Source: Hygrophila difformis (Eukaryota; Streptophyta; Magnoliopsida; Lamiales; Acanthaceae). Taken from it: a stretch of 64,000 bases of DNA. Shown piece by piece: positions 23,799 through 34,379 of this stretch (position 1 is the stretch's first letter; every line of letters starts with the position of its first letter). A model generated the notes under the pieces. It had not been told where the DNA came from. It saw only the letters and a list, made by a program, of their open reading frames with translations, and did not search any database. A program made the translations under genes and the position numbers. The stretch covers positions 25,249,227 through 25,313,226 of the forward strand of contig JAOANR010000003.1 of NCBI GenBank assembly GCA_030278955.1, in the 5' to 3' direction.

Positions 23799-24257
23799 CT
23801 AGGGTAGATAGTCGGGAGAGTAGCCGAGCATCCTGCGGTCGGCCTCATACTCCTCGTCAGTGTCAAGAGGCAGTGGAGGATTCTCCACGACCTCCTCGGG
23901 ATCCTCGTCCACAATGTTGATAAACTCATCCGGGTCAAGTTCCTCCTCTTCTTCCTCCATTTCTGGCTCAGGGTTGAGCTGATTTTGCAGCCCAATCACA
24001 ACCTCCTCCAATGCAAATATACAGCCCTGAAGCATATGCACATGATGACGGCAATCCTCAAACTCGGCTGCCAGAGCGTCGTGGCGTGCAGCAGCTTGAT
24101 TAGTCCTAAGGGTTAATGCCTCAATCCTATCCTCCAATGCCACAATCCTATTCCTATCATTTGCGGCGTCCCTGGTAATGTGGCGAAGCTCATGCGTGAT
24201 GTCGGACATAGAGCATAATACACGCAAGATAGAGTCCTGTAATCTTGGGTCGGCCAT
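23799..24257 (-). CDS. Additional ORF upstream of gag in the Tekay-like element
   Basis: An intact 152-codon frame lies between the primer-binding site and gag, in sense orientation. It predicts an N-terminal coiled coil (HELRHITRDAANDRNRIVAL onward, heptad-like) followed by a strongly acidic tail (EPEMEEEEEELDPDEF) ending in MLGYSPDYLP. I recognise no known domain. It is intact while gag and pol are not, but it is short enough for this to be chance. It could be an accessory protein of this retrotransposon lineage. Confidence 0.5.
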   Translation of the reverse strand: MADPRLQDSILRVLCSMSDITHELRHITRDAANDRNRIVALEDRIEALTLRTNQAAARHDALAAEFEDCRHHVHMLQGCIFALEEVVIGLQNQLNPEPEMEEEEEELDPDEFINIVDEDPEEVVENPPLPLDTDEEYEADRRMLGYSPDYLP

Positions 24258-24500
24258 CTAACATACAAATTTTTCACATTAAGGGATTTGGCACATAAAA
24301 TAATTTTGTTAATGCACATGCTTTCCCCCAAAAATAATACTAATTTTAAGACTTGTCGAATTTTTGAGATATACTTTTCCATGGGTTTTAAAATAAAGTT
24401 TCTTGTCCATGGAAATAATATTTAAAATGCTTAAAAATAATATTGAATAATTTGGGCCTCTATAATGGGCCGAAAAATAATAATAGCTTTAAAATTTTCG

Positions 24501-24513
24501 GGCTCTGATACCA
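24501..24513 (-). other. Primer-binding site (initiator tRNA-Met)
   Basis: On the minus strand TGGTATCAGAGCC, complementary to the 3' end of plant tRNA-iMet, starts three bases after the 5' LTR. This fixes the element's orientation. Confidence 0.92.
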
Positions 24514-24516
24514 CTT

Positions 24517-27079
24517 TGTAACACCCCGGATTTGATTTCCCAGGCCAGGGCATTACCGCCACACCTTTCTAAATAAGACGCGATCCAAATCGAGCTTATC
24601 TAGAGAGATGCTAAGGCTAAGTTGTACCAAATTTTAAAATAATTTAAAACCATTCAAATTGTGCCCGAATTAAAATCAGAGTATCCCATGCATAATAGTA
24701 ATAAGCAGTGCGGAAGCTAAAACGAAATGAAAGCAAAGCCAAACAGGCGGCCAAAACCAAAGTCCAAAGTCCAAGTCCAATGCGGAAATTTAAAATAAAA
24801 ATTAAGTGCGACAAGTCTTTATTTTCGGAAATCCCATCCCGTCGAGCCATGACTTACTCTGCGAAAAAGAGAGAACAACAATTTATCAGTACAAACGGTA
24901 CTGAGCAAGCTAACGAATAGCATAACAAATTTTATAGTTTTTAGCAGGGTAGTCAAAGGATAAGAATTAAATAAACGAGTAACTACATTTTCGGGAATTT
25001 ACACTATACCAACACATATTTACCAATGCTCATTTTGATCGAGGACACCAAATATGACCTTGGGAACTTACACCCACAAGGCCTCCATTAATACGATTCT
25101 AGGCCTTGGCCCTTTCGAATCAACCCACCTCTGGGACTCGTACCACGAGGGATGTGAAAGCAGTGACCCTATACCAATCGCTCCGGAGCCCTAGACAACC
25201 CATACGGATACATCTAGGAGTATAGACTCTTACTAACACGAAACCACAATATAATTTGCGCCGTTTTGGCCACACAAAAAGAGGGGGCGGCCCAACGAGC
25301 TCACGTCAAGTGCACTTACCCTCTATCACATTGGGCATCCCACTCGATCAAAACTTACAAAGTTTCAAAATTCATTTTTAACACTTTACAATACCACACC
25401 ATTCCAGATTTCATATGATTTTAAAAACGAGTATCAATCGACTCGAACAACCTCAAAATACATAAGTACGATCTAACCGACAAAGAGTAGCCACTGGCAG
25501 TTTCAGAAATCGAATTTGTAAACTTAGCAAAACATTCTCAAAAATTCCGAAATTTTTACAGGGACTAGAAAACTTCCAAATGAACATTTTGCATAGAAAT
25601 AAGCTACTTCAAAATCTGACTTTAAGTGGCTTAAAAAAAATCATTTCAGAATTCACTTTTCAAGGCATAGTAATTTACTGTCTACTTCGACCACAGTTCA
25701 TTTAGAAAATCATAAAAATTCCAAGATTGATCTAAAAATTCTGAGATTTTACAGGGATATACTAGACACATAAATGAGCAACTTTCATGAAGAAACCATC
25801 CATCAAAAATGACTGCAAATAGGAGTAATACAAACAACAAAACGGACTTCACCATGAGACGAATTCTGCCAACAGGATTACAGAAAATACCAGATGAGTT
25901 CTCGTCGCCTAAACCTTGTCCAAAATTTATGAAATTTTACAGAGATCATATTCAAGGTGTTAGGAATATTTTTCATTCAGAAACGTTTTTCCAAAAAACG
26001 AACGGATCTAGACGAACAAAGATGAACAAAAGGAACTATCCTGAAGAAACCCTAAATCACAGATTTGACAAGGAGTGGATTTCGAGTTGTATCTCCATGA
26101 CTACTCAACCAAAAGCTCTAAAAATTGGTATGCACATCATTAACTTACTTCTCAACAAAGTAGTGTCGAGATCCTCCTTGGTTGTGACTCCAAAATCATT
26201 CGAAACAACCCCTCTCTTCCAAGATCTACCGTATGAATCCTATTTCAAAAGATATGGAAGAAAATTGCTACAAAGAAGGGTGGATTCGAGTTTTAGGACA
26301 ATGAATCAAGTTTAGGAACCTTACCAACCGATGGATGCTGGATTGGGATGGCTAGAACTCGAGCAAATCCTCTAGGAATTGGAGTAACAGCCCACACACT
26401 CTCAACACTCTCTCCAATGGATGAATTTTCGAAGTGAAGTAAGGGTGGGGTTTTGGGGTCTGATTGAGGATAAAGAATGGGATGCTAAGGTTCCCAATGG
26501 TGGCTTAAAGGCCCTAGGGACTGTGAAGGACGAAGTAATGACAGTCTCCCTCGAAAATAATGCGGCCATCACCCCTCCAAACTCAATCCATCCACCTAAC
26601 TCCCTCATCCAATGAACCCTCAATACTTCTACTCCAAAATAAGTTTAATACACTCAAAATTTATCCAAGAGTGTCCAAATACATCCCAAGACATCCTTAA
26701 TCACTAAATAATGTCTGAGCATTGAATTAAAATCGATTGGAGTCGCCTAGGCTGAACAAAATATTGCAAAACGCGTTGAACGCGTATGGAGGCACAGCCT
26801 CTGCATGGTGGCGCGCTGCCGCGCGGCCACCGCGCCACCACAGGCTGCGGCCTCTTTTTTTTTTTATATATATATATATATATATATTACGATTCTTAAT
26901 CTTTAAAAATCATAATATGAATTATCCATGATTGTTGGATAATCCGATAACTCACTTCAAGTTGCTATCGTCCGAAAATATTTAGTTCCGCTCTCTTGGA
27001 ATTATTTCGGTTGCGATAATTAAATCCAATTCTTTAATTTTTGGATTTAATAATCGATGTTGATTTCTCGGGTATTATA
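24517..27079 (-). repeat. Right LTR (5' LTR of the Tekay-like element)
   Basis: Begins TGTAACACCCCGG. It ends GGGTATTATA where the other LTR has GGGTATTACA, then continues into the CACAT target duplication. A (TA)n tract near 26866-26887 is longer than in the left LTR. Confidence 0.93.
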
Positions 27080-27084
27080 CACAT

Positions 27085-28215
27085 TTTCAACAGTACCTCT
27101 TCCTCATGTTTTCCACGCTACGATGATCGTAGTTTATGTAGAAAAAGGTGGCGTAGACATTTGAGACACATGGCTCACCTATTAAATCTTTAAAAAGAAA
27201 AATAATAGAATTATCAAATTAACAATCAGGAAGAATTTTTGGTAATTCATATGATTGTGATGTCAAATTTGATACCTCTATACTCAGTAACTCTGCAACT
27301 GGACATGATGACAATGATTGTATCATCACGAACTTTATCTAACTCTGAAGAAAAATCTTCAGTCAACTTGTCCCATAATGTTGCTTTGATAGAATTATTG
27401 AGCAAGATTTACATGTTAAAAAATTATCTTAGGGATTGCAACTAATAAATAACCCCTTGGACTGATACGAAAAACACCATCGGATTATGTATATATTGTT
27501 CATGTTAAAAAATACAAAAGCAATACCTTCCATCTGTAAGGGCAAACCTAAAAGTAGTTTGATCAACCCCATTTCTATTTGGCTTGCGTTGGAGATCATC
27601 TCTATCATGGAGCATACCTATGATATCTGTAGTTAATCATGTTAGTTGACATAATTATAATACAATAGTTGCCCTCGGGCTCCTTAATCAATTTTTCTAC
27701 ATCGCCAATGTCAAAGAAATCAAACTGCATTTTTCGTATTGTCGTTGAGTCATCAAGAATTGGAACTACTGTAGTATAGTTTGTGAACCGAATTTGGTTG
27801 TCCAAGTTTATGCATCAGAGGGCATCCTTGCCACAGTCTGTGACGCGAAAATTTTGGATAGAGTAGATTTCTCCTTCTTTAAAAGTGTTCTCTGTGGCAT
27901 GCTCATTATCCCGCCATATAAAGGCTTGCATCCTATCATTCTGTTATGACATAGTTTGGTAGTTAAAATGTATTATGCTAATCACTATATCAATATTATA
28001 ATAAGAGCTAATTTTGTAGAGATGATTATGTAGGAAACTAGTATATAATCACCTTGTCATCCAATAACAGCAAGTTACGTCCACAGAATTATGTTCCCGA
28101 GTTTCTATAACTGTCCCAAATACGGATCACTCTCACATGTATTCTCCAGTCGAACTTGCTGCTATTGAGTGAAGCCAAACTATAATACTTCATCACTTTC
28201 ATCATTTCTCAGAAT
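27085..28215 (-). pseudogene. RPA1-like gene, 5' exons (with stop codons)
   Basis: The N-terminal half of the RPA1-like gene interrupted at 27084. About 28051-28205 encodes MMKVMKYYSLASLNSSKFDW, then RIHVRVIRIWDSYRNSG, the start of the first OB fold (DUF223-like). It has an in-frame TAA before GRNLLLLDDK and the donor GTGAT. About 27640-27945 encodes MQAFIWRDNEHATENTFKEG, GEIYSIQNFRVTDCGKDAL, a TGA stop, then NLDNQIRFTNYTTVVPILDD. About 27528-27615 encodes DIIGMLHDRDDLQRKPNRNG and FRFALTDGR. About 27240-27375 encodes ATLWDKLTEDFSSELDKV and IVIMSSCRVTEYRGIKF. These are typical RPA1 OB-fold blocks in the right order. Two stops show decay. Confidence 0.75.
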
Positions 28216-28526
28216 CTATATAGAAGTACAAAATATTTTATTAATAATTAACTACTTTAATATAATTAGAATTGGGAAAAAAGTATTATTTCGTGCGTAT
28301 TATTATCCAGTTTGGATGTAATTAAAATTCATTTTATTTTTATTTTTGAACATTAAAATTAAAATAATAAGACCAAATAAAATATATTTACAAAATCTAA
28401 TCAAATAATTATATTAATAGATCAGAATTGCTTAACTAATTGTGTGGGATGTGAATCGTAAGCCAAATATAGGATTTGGACAATGTGCTGCGTGATGTGA
28501 ATCGCAAGTCAAAAATATAAGATTTA
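28216..28526. other. AT-rich DNA upstream of the RPA1-like exons
   Basis: No gene or repeat boundary was recognised. It includes short sequence phrases (GGATTTGGACAATGTGCTG type) repeated on either side of the MITE at 28527. Confidence 0.35.
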
Positions 28527-28694
28527 GTGTGTTTGGATAAGTGATCGTGAAACTGATTATCTGATTATTGCGTTTTTAAAATGTAAATAATCATGTTTGC
28601 AGTACCATTTTTTTTACGGTTAAACTGATTATTTGCGTTTTGAAGACGCAATAATTAGATAATCACTTTTATTACAGCTTATCCAAACAGCCTC
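28527..28694. mobile_element. Tourist-like MITE
   Basis: A 168-bp element with imperfect inverted ends: GTTTGGATAAG near the left end, and CTTATCCAAAC near the right. The inner ATTATCTGATTATTGCG is mirrored as CGCAATAATTAGATAAT. It is flanked by the trinucleotide TTA on both sides (28524-28526 and 28695-28697), as in PIF/Harbinger-derived Tourist MITEs. There is no coding capacity. Confidence 0.75.
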
Positions 28695-28697
28695 TTA

Positions 28698-29158
28698 GTG
28701 GATCGTGCATTGCAATGTGCTGTGTGATAATATAGGCTTTGGACAAAATATTTGTGGATTTACTTTTTTAAGATAAGATTTGATTTGATGAATATTATTA
28801 ATTTTACAATTATAGTAGTTTATATATGCATGCATCTCAATCCTATAGTTTTATGCAAATTGCCTACTTCCTAATTTTAAAGCTCAATTATTTAGTACAC
28901 CCACTACTTAGAAGAGATTAATATTAAAAGAAAGATAAAAAATTATTAAATGGAAATATATTTATAATTTAACCAATATTTGCATTCGAGCATTTTTAAG
29001 GTAGAAAAGTAGTTTGGGATGTCTTGTTACACTTTTACTCCTCGACCTACAATCGACTTTAAAAAATCCCTTTAATTAATAAATAAAAAAATATGATACG
29101 AAAGAGAAATTACTTGTAGTGTAGTCCTTCAATTTTTAAAATTTAAACTTGAGAGCTT
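28698..29158. other. AT-rich intergenic DNA
   Basis: Nothing recognised between the MITE and the left target duplication of element C. Confidence 0.4.
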
Positions 29159-29167
29159 TAGTTTTTA
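29159..29167. repeat. Target-site duplication of element C, left copy
   Basis: TAGTTTTTA, identical to 40621-40629. Confidence 0.85.
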
Positions 29168-29320
29168 GGGAAAATTCGAAATAAATACCTCCCACCCCAT
29201 CCTTATTACCTGTTCAGTACCCATAGGGGTTTTTTTTTTTTATCCTTTTTCAGTACCCAACACTTTTTTCGTTGGAGAGAGATTAATATTTTGACAGTTT
29301 TGCCCTTACTTAAGTCTAGT
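29168..29320. repeat. Element C left terminal inverted repeat
   Basis: It matches the reverse complement of about 40470-40620 at the tip (GGGAAAAT, then AAATACC) and again inside (GGAGAGAT followed by GACAGTTTTGCCCTTA, against GACCATTTTACCCTTA on the other side). TACC boxes lie at about 29186, 29218 and 29253, roughly 30-35 bp apart. Confidence 0.75.
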
Positions 29321-29469
29321 ACGTTTTCCTTATCGGTTTTGTACATTTTGCATATGATTTCAGTACTTTTTATATTGGGTTTCAATACCTTTTCTGGATA
29401 TTTGGTTTTATTAGCAGTTTTAGTTTTTTATTAGGGGTTTTAATTATGATCAACCAGTATAATTAACTT

Positions 29470-29706
29470 ACTTTTCTTTTTTTTTTCTTGGTCTAAGCTC
29501 CTTTCCCAGTTTCTCAATTTTCTGGCCTCTTGGTCAAGCCACACGGTTACATCCATTAGTTCTTCTATGAGACCTTTCTTGTTTAAGAGCTGTAGACATT
29601 CTATTTTTTATTCTAGTTGTATTCTAATAATTTCTTTTTTAATGCGATATCTTTCAATCGCAACTTTCTCCCTTTTACTAAAATATCTTATTATTTTATA
29701 AGTCAT
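29470..29706 (-). pseudogene. Small basic coiled-coil ORF at the 3' side of element C
   Basis: About 79 codons beginning MTYKIIRYFSKREKV just after the stop of the next ORF upstream. One internal stop lies before KIECLQLLNKKGLIEEL and DVTVWLDQEARKLRNWE. It is Lys/Arg/Glu-rich and helical. I recognise no homologue. It lies downstream of the viral promoter, where caulimovirids have leader sequence. Confidence 0.4.
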
Positions 29707-29709
29707 TTT

Positions 29710-30030
29710 TTAATGTTGATTTTTGATATGATTAATAAAATTTATTTTAGAAGTGTTTAACTCTTCTATTTTTATTTCGAGATCCGTTGCTTGGTAGCTT
29801 ATAACTTCTTCATATATGTGAACCGAATTTAGAATAATTTTTATTTCTTCGTCACGGTTTAACACATATATGAGTTCATGTGCTTCTTCTTTCCCTTCTT
29901 CTTTATATTCTGTTAACCTTACAATTGTGTCTTTAAGGTCTTTTATTTCTTTTTCAATTTTCCACATGGTTTCTTCAAGTTTTCCACATTCTGGACAAAT
30001 ATCAAAAAGTATTTGTGCTTCCATTTCCAA
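29710..30030 (-). CDS. Cys-containing coiled-coil ORF in element C, unknown function
   Basis: An intact 106-codon frame, MEMEAQILFDICPECGKLEE..., with a CX2C pair near residue 12 followed by a long predicted coiled coil (IEKEIKDLKDTIVRL and later DLEIKIEELNTSKINF). It has the same style as the two neighbouring frames and as the ORF at 37378-38082, which also joins CX2C to a coiled coil. Function unknown. It sits between the viral promoter and the left TIR. Confidence 0.5.
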   Translation of the reverse strand: MEMEAQILFDICPECGKLEETMWKIEKEIKDLKDTIVRLTEYKEEGKEEAHELIYVLNRDEEIKIILNSVHIYEEVISYQATDLEIKIEELNTSKINFINHIKNQH

Positions 30031-30440
30031 ATTAGTTATTTCTTGCTAAATGTTCTTCTTGTAATTTTTCCCATATTTTTTCTTCGAGTTCACAGGCTAT
30101 AAAATGGTTTTCACACTTTTCTATATGGTTATCTCGTAGTTTTTCTAAAACCTTATAGATCCTTATGTGCTTTTGATACCTGTTTTCTAGAATTTCTATT
30201 TCATTTTTTAGAAATTCAACTTCTTCAGTTACTTTCTATTTTATAATATTTCAAACAATCTTTGCTCTCTGCAAATCTGGTTTATTTGATTTTGTTTATT
30301 CATAAGTTTGGTAAGCCAGTTTTCACATTCTTGGCATAGAAAGTGTGTTTTCGGGTAAGGTACAATAACAAATATTGTTTCTGTATTTTTAAAAAATTCT
30401 GTTTTAAACACCTCTGTTTTAGTGTTTTAAGTGGTTTTAG
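30031..30440 (-). pseudogene. Cys-containing coiled-coil ORF in element C, broken
   Basis: The reading starts near 30405 with EVFKTEFFKNTETIFVIV and a CX2C pair in LCQECENWLTKLMNK. A stop and frameshift follow near 30240, after which the frame reads EEVEFLKNEIEILENRYQ and later KCENHFIACELEEKIWEK. Alternating charged heptads suggest a coiled coil. It may be one ORF of about 130 codons now broken. No homologue recognised. Confidence 0.4.
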
Positions 30441-30624
30441 TCATATTCTCCATTTGTTTTGATAAATGTTATTAATTATTTCAAAAGGTTTTAAAACACT
30501 GATTTTTTGTACGCGAAAAACTTATATGTCGTGATGTCTTACTAGGTACTTGCCATCTCCTATTATTCTCTTGGTAGTGTTAATTTTCTGATTATGTGTC
30601 ATGGGTCCGATTGTCCCTTTTTAT

Positions 30625-30788
30625 GGAAATATTATCATAAACATTAAGTCCGCAATCCTCTCATTACTGTCACTGATGAGATATTTTTCTGGGCCTGTTT
30701 CGGGTTTCAAATTCAAATTAGCATTATTCAGACCTAGATCTGAAATGTAAGCAGGGGGTCTACGGGGCAAATCAAAAGGGACAACATT
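30625..30788 (-). other. Partial open frame next to the assembly gap
   Basis: An open stretch enters from the gap and reads VVPFDLPRRPPAYISDLG and KPETGPEKYLISDSNERI before stopping near 30625. Its beginning is lost in the gap and I cannot identify it. Confidence 0.3.
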
Positions 30789-31288
30789 NNNNNNNNNNNN
30801 NNNNNNNNNNNNNNNNNNNNNNNNNNNNNNNNNNNNNNNNNNNNNNNNNNNNNNNNNNNNNNNNNNNNNNNNNNNNNNNNNNNNNNNNNNNNNNNNNNNN
30901 NNNNNNNNNNNNNNNNNNNNNNNNNNNNNNNNNNNNNNNNNNNNNNNNNNNNNNNNNNNNNNNNNNNNNNNNNNNNNNNNNNNNNNNNNNNNNNNNNNNN
31001 NNNNNNNNNNNNNNNNNNNNNNNNNNNNNNNNNNNNNNNNNNNNNNNNNNNNNNNNNNNNNNNNNNNNNNNNNNNNNNNNNNNNNNNNNNNNNNNNNNNN
31101 NNNNNNNNNNNNNNNNNNNNNNNNNNNNNNNNNNNNNNNNNNNNNNNNNNNNNNNNNNNNNNNNNNNNNNNNNNNNNNNNNNNNNNNNNNNNNNNNNNNN
31201 NNNNNNNNNNNNNNNNNNNNNNNNNNNNNNNNNNNNNNNNNNNNNNNNNNNNNNNNNNNNNNNNNNNNNNNNNNNNNNNNNNNNNNNN
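30789..31288. other. Assembly gap (500 N)
   Basis: Exactly 500 unknown bases, which is a placeholder length, so the true size of element C is uncertain. Confidence 0.95.
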
Positions 31289-31615
31289 AACAAAACATCA
31301 TTATGTTTAACAAACATCCCTGAATTGTGGTTCCCCTAACGAGTCTTTCTTACAGCTTTTATGGCATAAAGCCTTTTAAATTTTTGTTTTACTCCCCTAA
31401 TGGCATATCTCATCAATTAAGTGTTTTAAAAGGTTACATATTTATGTTTATAACATTATCATCCATACATAGAACAATCATACCATAACATAAATCATAA
31501 ACTAACCCATACCTTGAGAGAGGAGAGGCTTTCCCGTTCAGACGGGCCCCTGTATTTTAGAAAGTAAAGAAAAGAGGAAGCAATCCACACCGGGTCTTTC
31601 TTTACAAACTGAAAT

Positions 31616-31621
31616 TTTATT
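31616..31621 (-). terminator. Poly(A) signal of element C
   Basis: AATAAA on the minus strand, about 145 bases downstream of the TATA box. Caulimovirids place the poly(A) signal just after the transcription start, giving a terminally redundant RNA. Confidence 0.7.
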
Positions 31622-31698
31622 ACTGAAAAGGGTAGGGATACAAGAGAACAAGAGAGAGAAAGTGCTTTCGAGAGTAGCAAGAGTGCAGTCTCAAAAAC

Positions 31699-31724
31699 CT
31701 TAAGAGAGAGAGAGAGAGAGAGAG
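31699..31724 (-). repeat. (CT)n tract in the transcribed leader of element C
   Basis: An uninterrupted GA run on the plus strand, CT on the sense strand, between the TATA box and the poly(A) signal. CT-rich leader tracts act as transcription/translation enhancers in several caulimovirids. That role here is inference. Confidence 0.6.
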
Positions 31725-31762
31725 CAAAGTGAGTGTGTGTGTTACAAGTGAAGACCATCCCT

Positions 31763-31771
31763 CTATTTATA
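31763..31771 (-). promoter_or_regulatory. TATA box of the pregenomic RNA promoter of element C
   Basis: TATAAATAG on the minus strand, in the context ATCTATAAATAGAGGGATGG, a strong plant TATA box. A CCAAT-type motif lies about 40-50 bases upstream (ATTGG sense). It is followed by the CT tract and AATAAA, the order seen in 35S-type promoters. Confidence 0.75.
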
Positions 31772-32116
31772 GATGGGAATGTCATCTAAGTAATCCACAA
31801 CAACCAATAAAAACGTGCCAAGTGGCAAAGTTGTCCGATAAGGTTCGGATGAAAAATCAAACCACTAGTACAATAATGCAACAAAATAATAATGCAATAA
31901 GGAGGGGCCTAGTGCCCATTAACGTGGTTTTCCAAGAGTCACATGGCTCTTGTCGGATTTTTGACTTTTCTTGCTTTGGATTCCCTTCTTTACATGGTTG
32001 GTGGTGTTTCAAGCCGCCCCACTAGCTCTTTTTTGTTTTCTTTTTCTTTTTCGGATTCCATTATTTTCACATGCTGGACTTTAATGTAGATTCCAACTCA
32101 TTTTTGCCTGGTTTTT

Positions 32117-33584
32117 TCAATATTCTTCATCATGAAGTGGACCACCACTTTCTTTTTTCTGATTTTTGATGATTTTATTGGCCTGGTATTTTGCTTCATT
32201 TTTCTTTAGTGCTATCAGTGCACCATATCTTCCACTTTTCTTGGCTGCCATTGCTTCAGCAAAAGTAGGCCTTAGTTCCATTTCAAGCTTATGGAGAATT
32301 TCTTCTTCACTGAGGTTTTTGAATTTTCCAGTCTGTACTGGACTCATAGTTTTTGGCAAACTACCAGCCATAACCGGAATTAATGTGCTTTTACCATCTA
32401 CCGGGCTAGATGGGCTTAGTTCCTCGTTTTGGTCCTTAAAGACCTCAGGGTTAGAACTTCCCTGGTTTGGTTCAAACTCATCTGAACTTATGCTTTTTAG
32501 CAAAGCATCAGCTATCAACGGACTTGACTCGTCTTTACCGACTGCCGTTTGAGACGGACTAGATTCAAACTTTTGATCCTTTAAGATTTCAGGAGTTGAA
32601 TTTTCCTGGTTTTGCTGCATCCAGGCTTTTGCCAATTCTACTGCAGTCATAGAACTGGTGGGTTTGGGTTCTGGACCATAGACTGGTTTTTCTTCTGGCT
32701 TTGGTGTTTTCAGTGTAAGGGACACTATTTTTGAGGTCAATTTCTCGTTTTGGTTTTGAAGGATTTCAAGTTTCTTGGTGAGGTTCTCAATCTGGGCCTC
32801 TGCTTCAAGGGTTTTCATTTTTTGGTTTTCAAAATTCTGTAACCATTCAGCCTTTTGGGCTTCATACTTACAGACTTCTTTGGCCATCTTTTCACAGTGA
32901 TCACAAAACACAATATGGTTTTTGGAAGAATGTCCAATTGAGTATTGGACTGGGCCTGAGGGGTTTTGAGTTTTTGGCCTTAAACCATCAACAATATTTT
33001 TCAAACTTGGGCTTACAAAGAAATCTGGGCCCAATGTGGTTTTTGCAAATTGTATTGCAGACATTATATCATAAAATCCTTTATGAAGAGGTTTTTCATT
33101 ATCTTCATTAAGGGGTAAAATATCATTTTTATCATAAATTCCTTTTTTGTAACCTTCAAAGATTACATAATATAAAAATGGTTTTATGTTATTAAATTTT
33201 TGGAAATACATGCTTAGAGCAGAGAGACAAGTAACAATATACCTGCTGTTGTTTTTTATCAAAGGATGCTCTCCAAATGTTATCACAAAGACAGATTTGT
33301 TCCTCTGTGTAGTTCAACCCTGTGATAGGCATGTACTTCATGTTATCAAATAAAATTAATTCTACATTATTACCAGTTTCTGCTCTTCTGCCGAAGCAGA
33401 TTTTCACTCCTTTTTCTGGGAGTTTATCTTTTTTCTTTCCTTCTGGGAGGCTGGTTTTAGAAAGAATTGTGTAATATCCTTCTGGGATTTTTACCATCCC
33501 TGTGGTTTTTACTCCATTTTCATTGCTGGTTTTCAGAGAGTTTTTCTTGGAGTTTTCTGCCATTCCTGTAACAATATTATTCAA
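32117..33584 (-). pseudogene. TAV/ORF4-like protein of element C
   Basis: The last large ORF, readable in two frames joined by a frameshift near 33290. The N-terminal part starts near 33558 (MAENSKKNSLKTSNENG) with VKIPEGYYTILSKTSLPEG. The second part (to 32117) has SAIQFAKTTLGPDFFVSP, a CX2C pair (VFCDHCEKMAKEVC), a long coiled coil (AEAQIENLTKKLEILQNQNE), then repeated Ser/Pro/Glu-rich segments, and ends GGPLHDEEY. In position it matches the caulimovirid TAV or the tungrovirus ORF4. Sequence identity with TAV is not obvious, so the name is positional. An acceptor-like TTGTTACAG lies directly before the GAATGG start. Confidence 0.55.
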
Positions 33585-34333
33585 TTTTCAACATTCCAGT
33601 CCTCTCTATAAAATTGATCCCATTTTAATTTATATTTGTCCTCATAATTTTCATCATAATCATCAATTGATTCATTTTTAAATTCAGTGTCATATAATGG
33701 TTTTTCTCTTTCTTTAATCAAAATTCTAGATAGTATATCAGCAATTTTGTTATCTTCTCCTTTAATATGTTCAAATTTTATTTTGTAGCCTTTCTGACTA
33801 ATAACATCCGTAAAATTTAACCACCTTCTTCTGGACATTGATCTTTTTTCTTGGAGTTGGCTGTGAAATTTTACTATGGCTTCACAATCAGTCCTTACTG
33901 TGAATCCTGGTTTTCCAGTTAGAAACAATTCAAATTTATCGAGTGCGTATTTTATTGCCAACAGTTCTGCATCAATTGATGAAAGGTTACCCTTTTCTCT
34001 ATATTTTCCTGATGCATATTGGCAAATTTCTTCTTTACTTTTAGGTGAGTAGACATCCTTTTTTCGCAAAAGGATAGCTCCACATCCTTCATGTGATCCA
34101 TCAGTTTGCACAATAAGATAATCACTATCTTCTGGCAATACCAATTCTGGAAGTGTTTTTAATGCTTCTTTAATTTTTTGTACATTTTTTATATCTTCTT
34201 GGTTAAAATACTTTTGACCATTCTTTTCCAATTTATTATATAATGATCCTGTTAATGAGGATAAGTTTTTAATGTAGGGTCTAGCATAATTAACCAATCC
34301 CAAAAATTGTTGTAGTAATTTTGTATCTTCCAT
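33581..34333 (-). pseudogene. RNase H domain of the element C polyprotein
   Basis: The C-terminal part of the viral polymerase. Catalytic acidic positions are visible in VQTDGSHEGCGAILL, the SSIDAELLAIKYAL glutamate, TVRTDCEAIVKFH and KGEDNKIADILSR. YASGKYREKGNLSS and RRRWLNFTDVISQKGY are of badnavirus/tungrovirus style. It is open throughout but separated from RT by a frameshift/stop between 34333 and 34380. The end overlaps the start of the TAV-like ORF. Confidence 0.85.
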
Positions 34334-34379
34334 TTTATCAGAAATTCAATAGCCTTTTTAGCAATATGATCTTGGAGTT

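Larger units (their letters stand above)
16069..27079 (-). mobile_element. Ty3/gypsy LTR retrotransposon, Tekay-like chromovirus
   Basis: A complete element of 11.0 kb on the minus strand, bounded by the 5-bp duplication CACAT (16064-16068 and 27080-27084). It has two LTRs of about 2.57 kb that look nearly identical, a tRNA-Met primer site, a polypurine tract and one gag-pol frame with protease, RT, RNase H, integrase and a C-terminal chromodomain-like region. The gag-pol frame carries several nonsense changes and one frameshift. Close LTR similarity means the insertion is fairly recent. It is inserted in the RPA1-like gene. The clade call rests on the pol sequence style and long LTRs, and is an inference. 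Confidence 0.93.

Noticed and set aside
30621..31317. Long minus-strand frames across the N region
   Set aside because: The openness comes from unknown bases; only the 30625-30788 part is real sequence.
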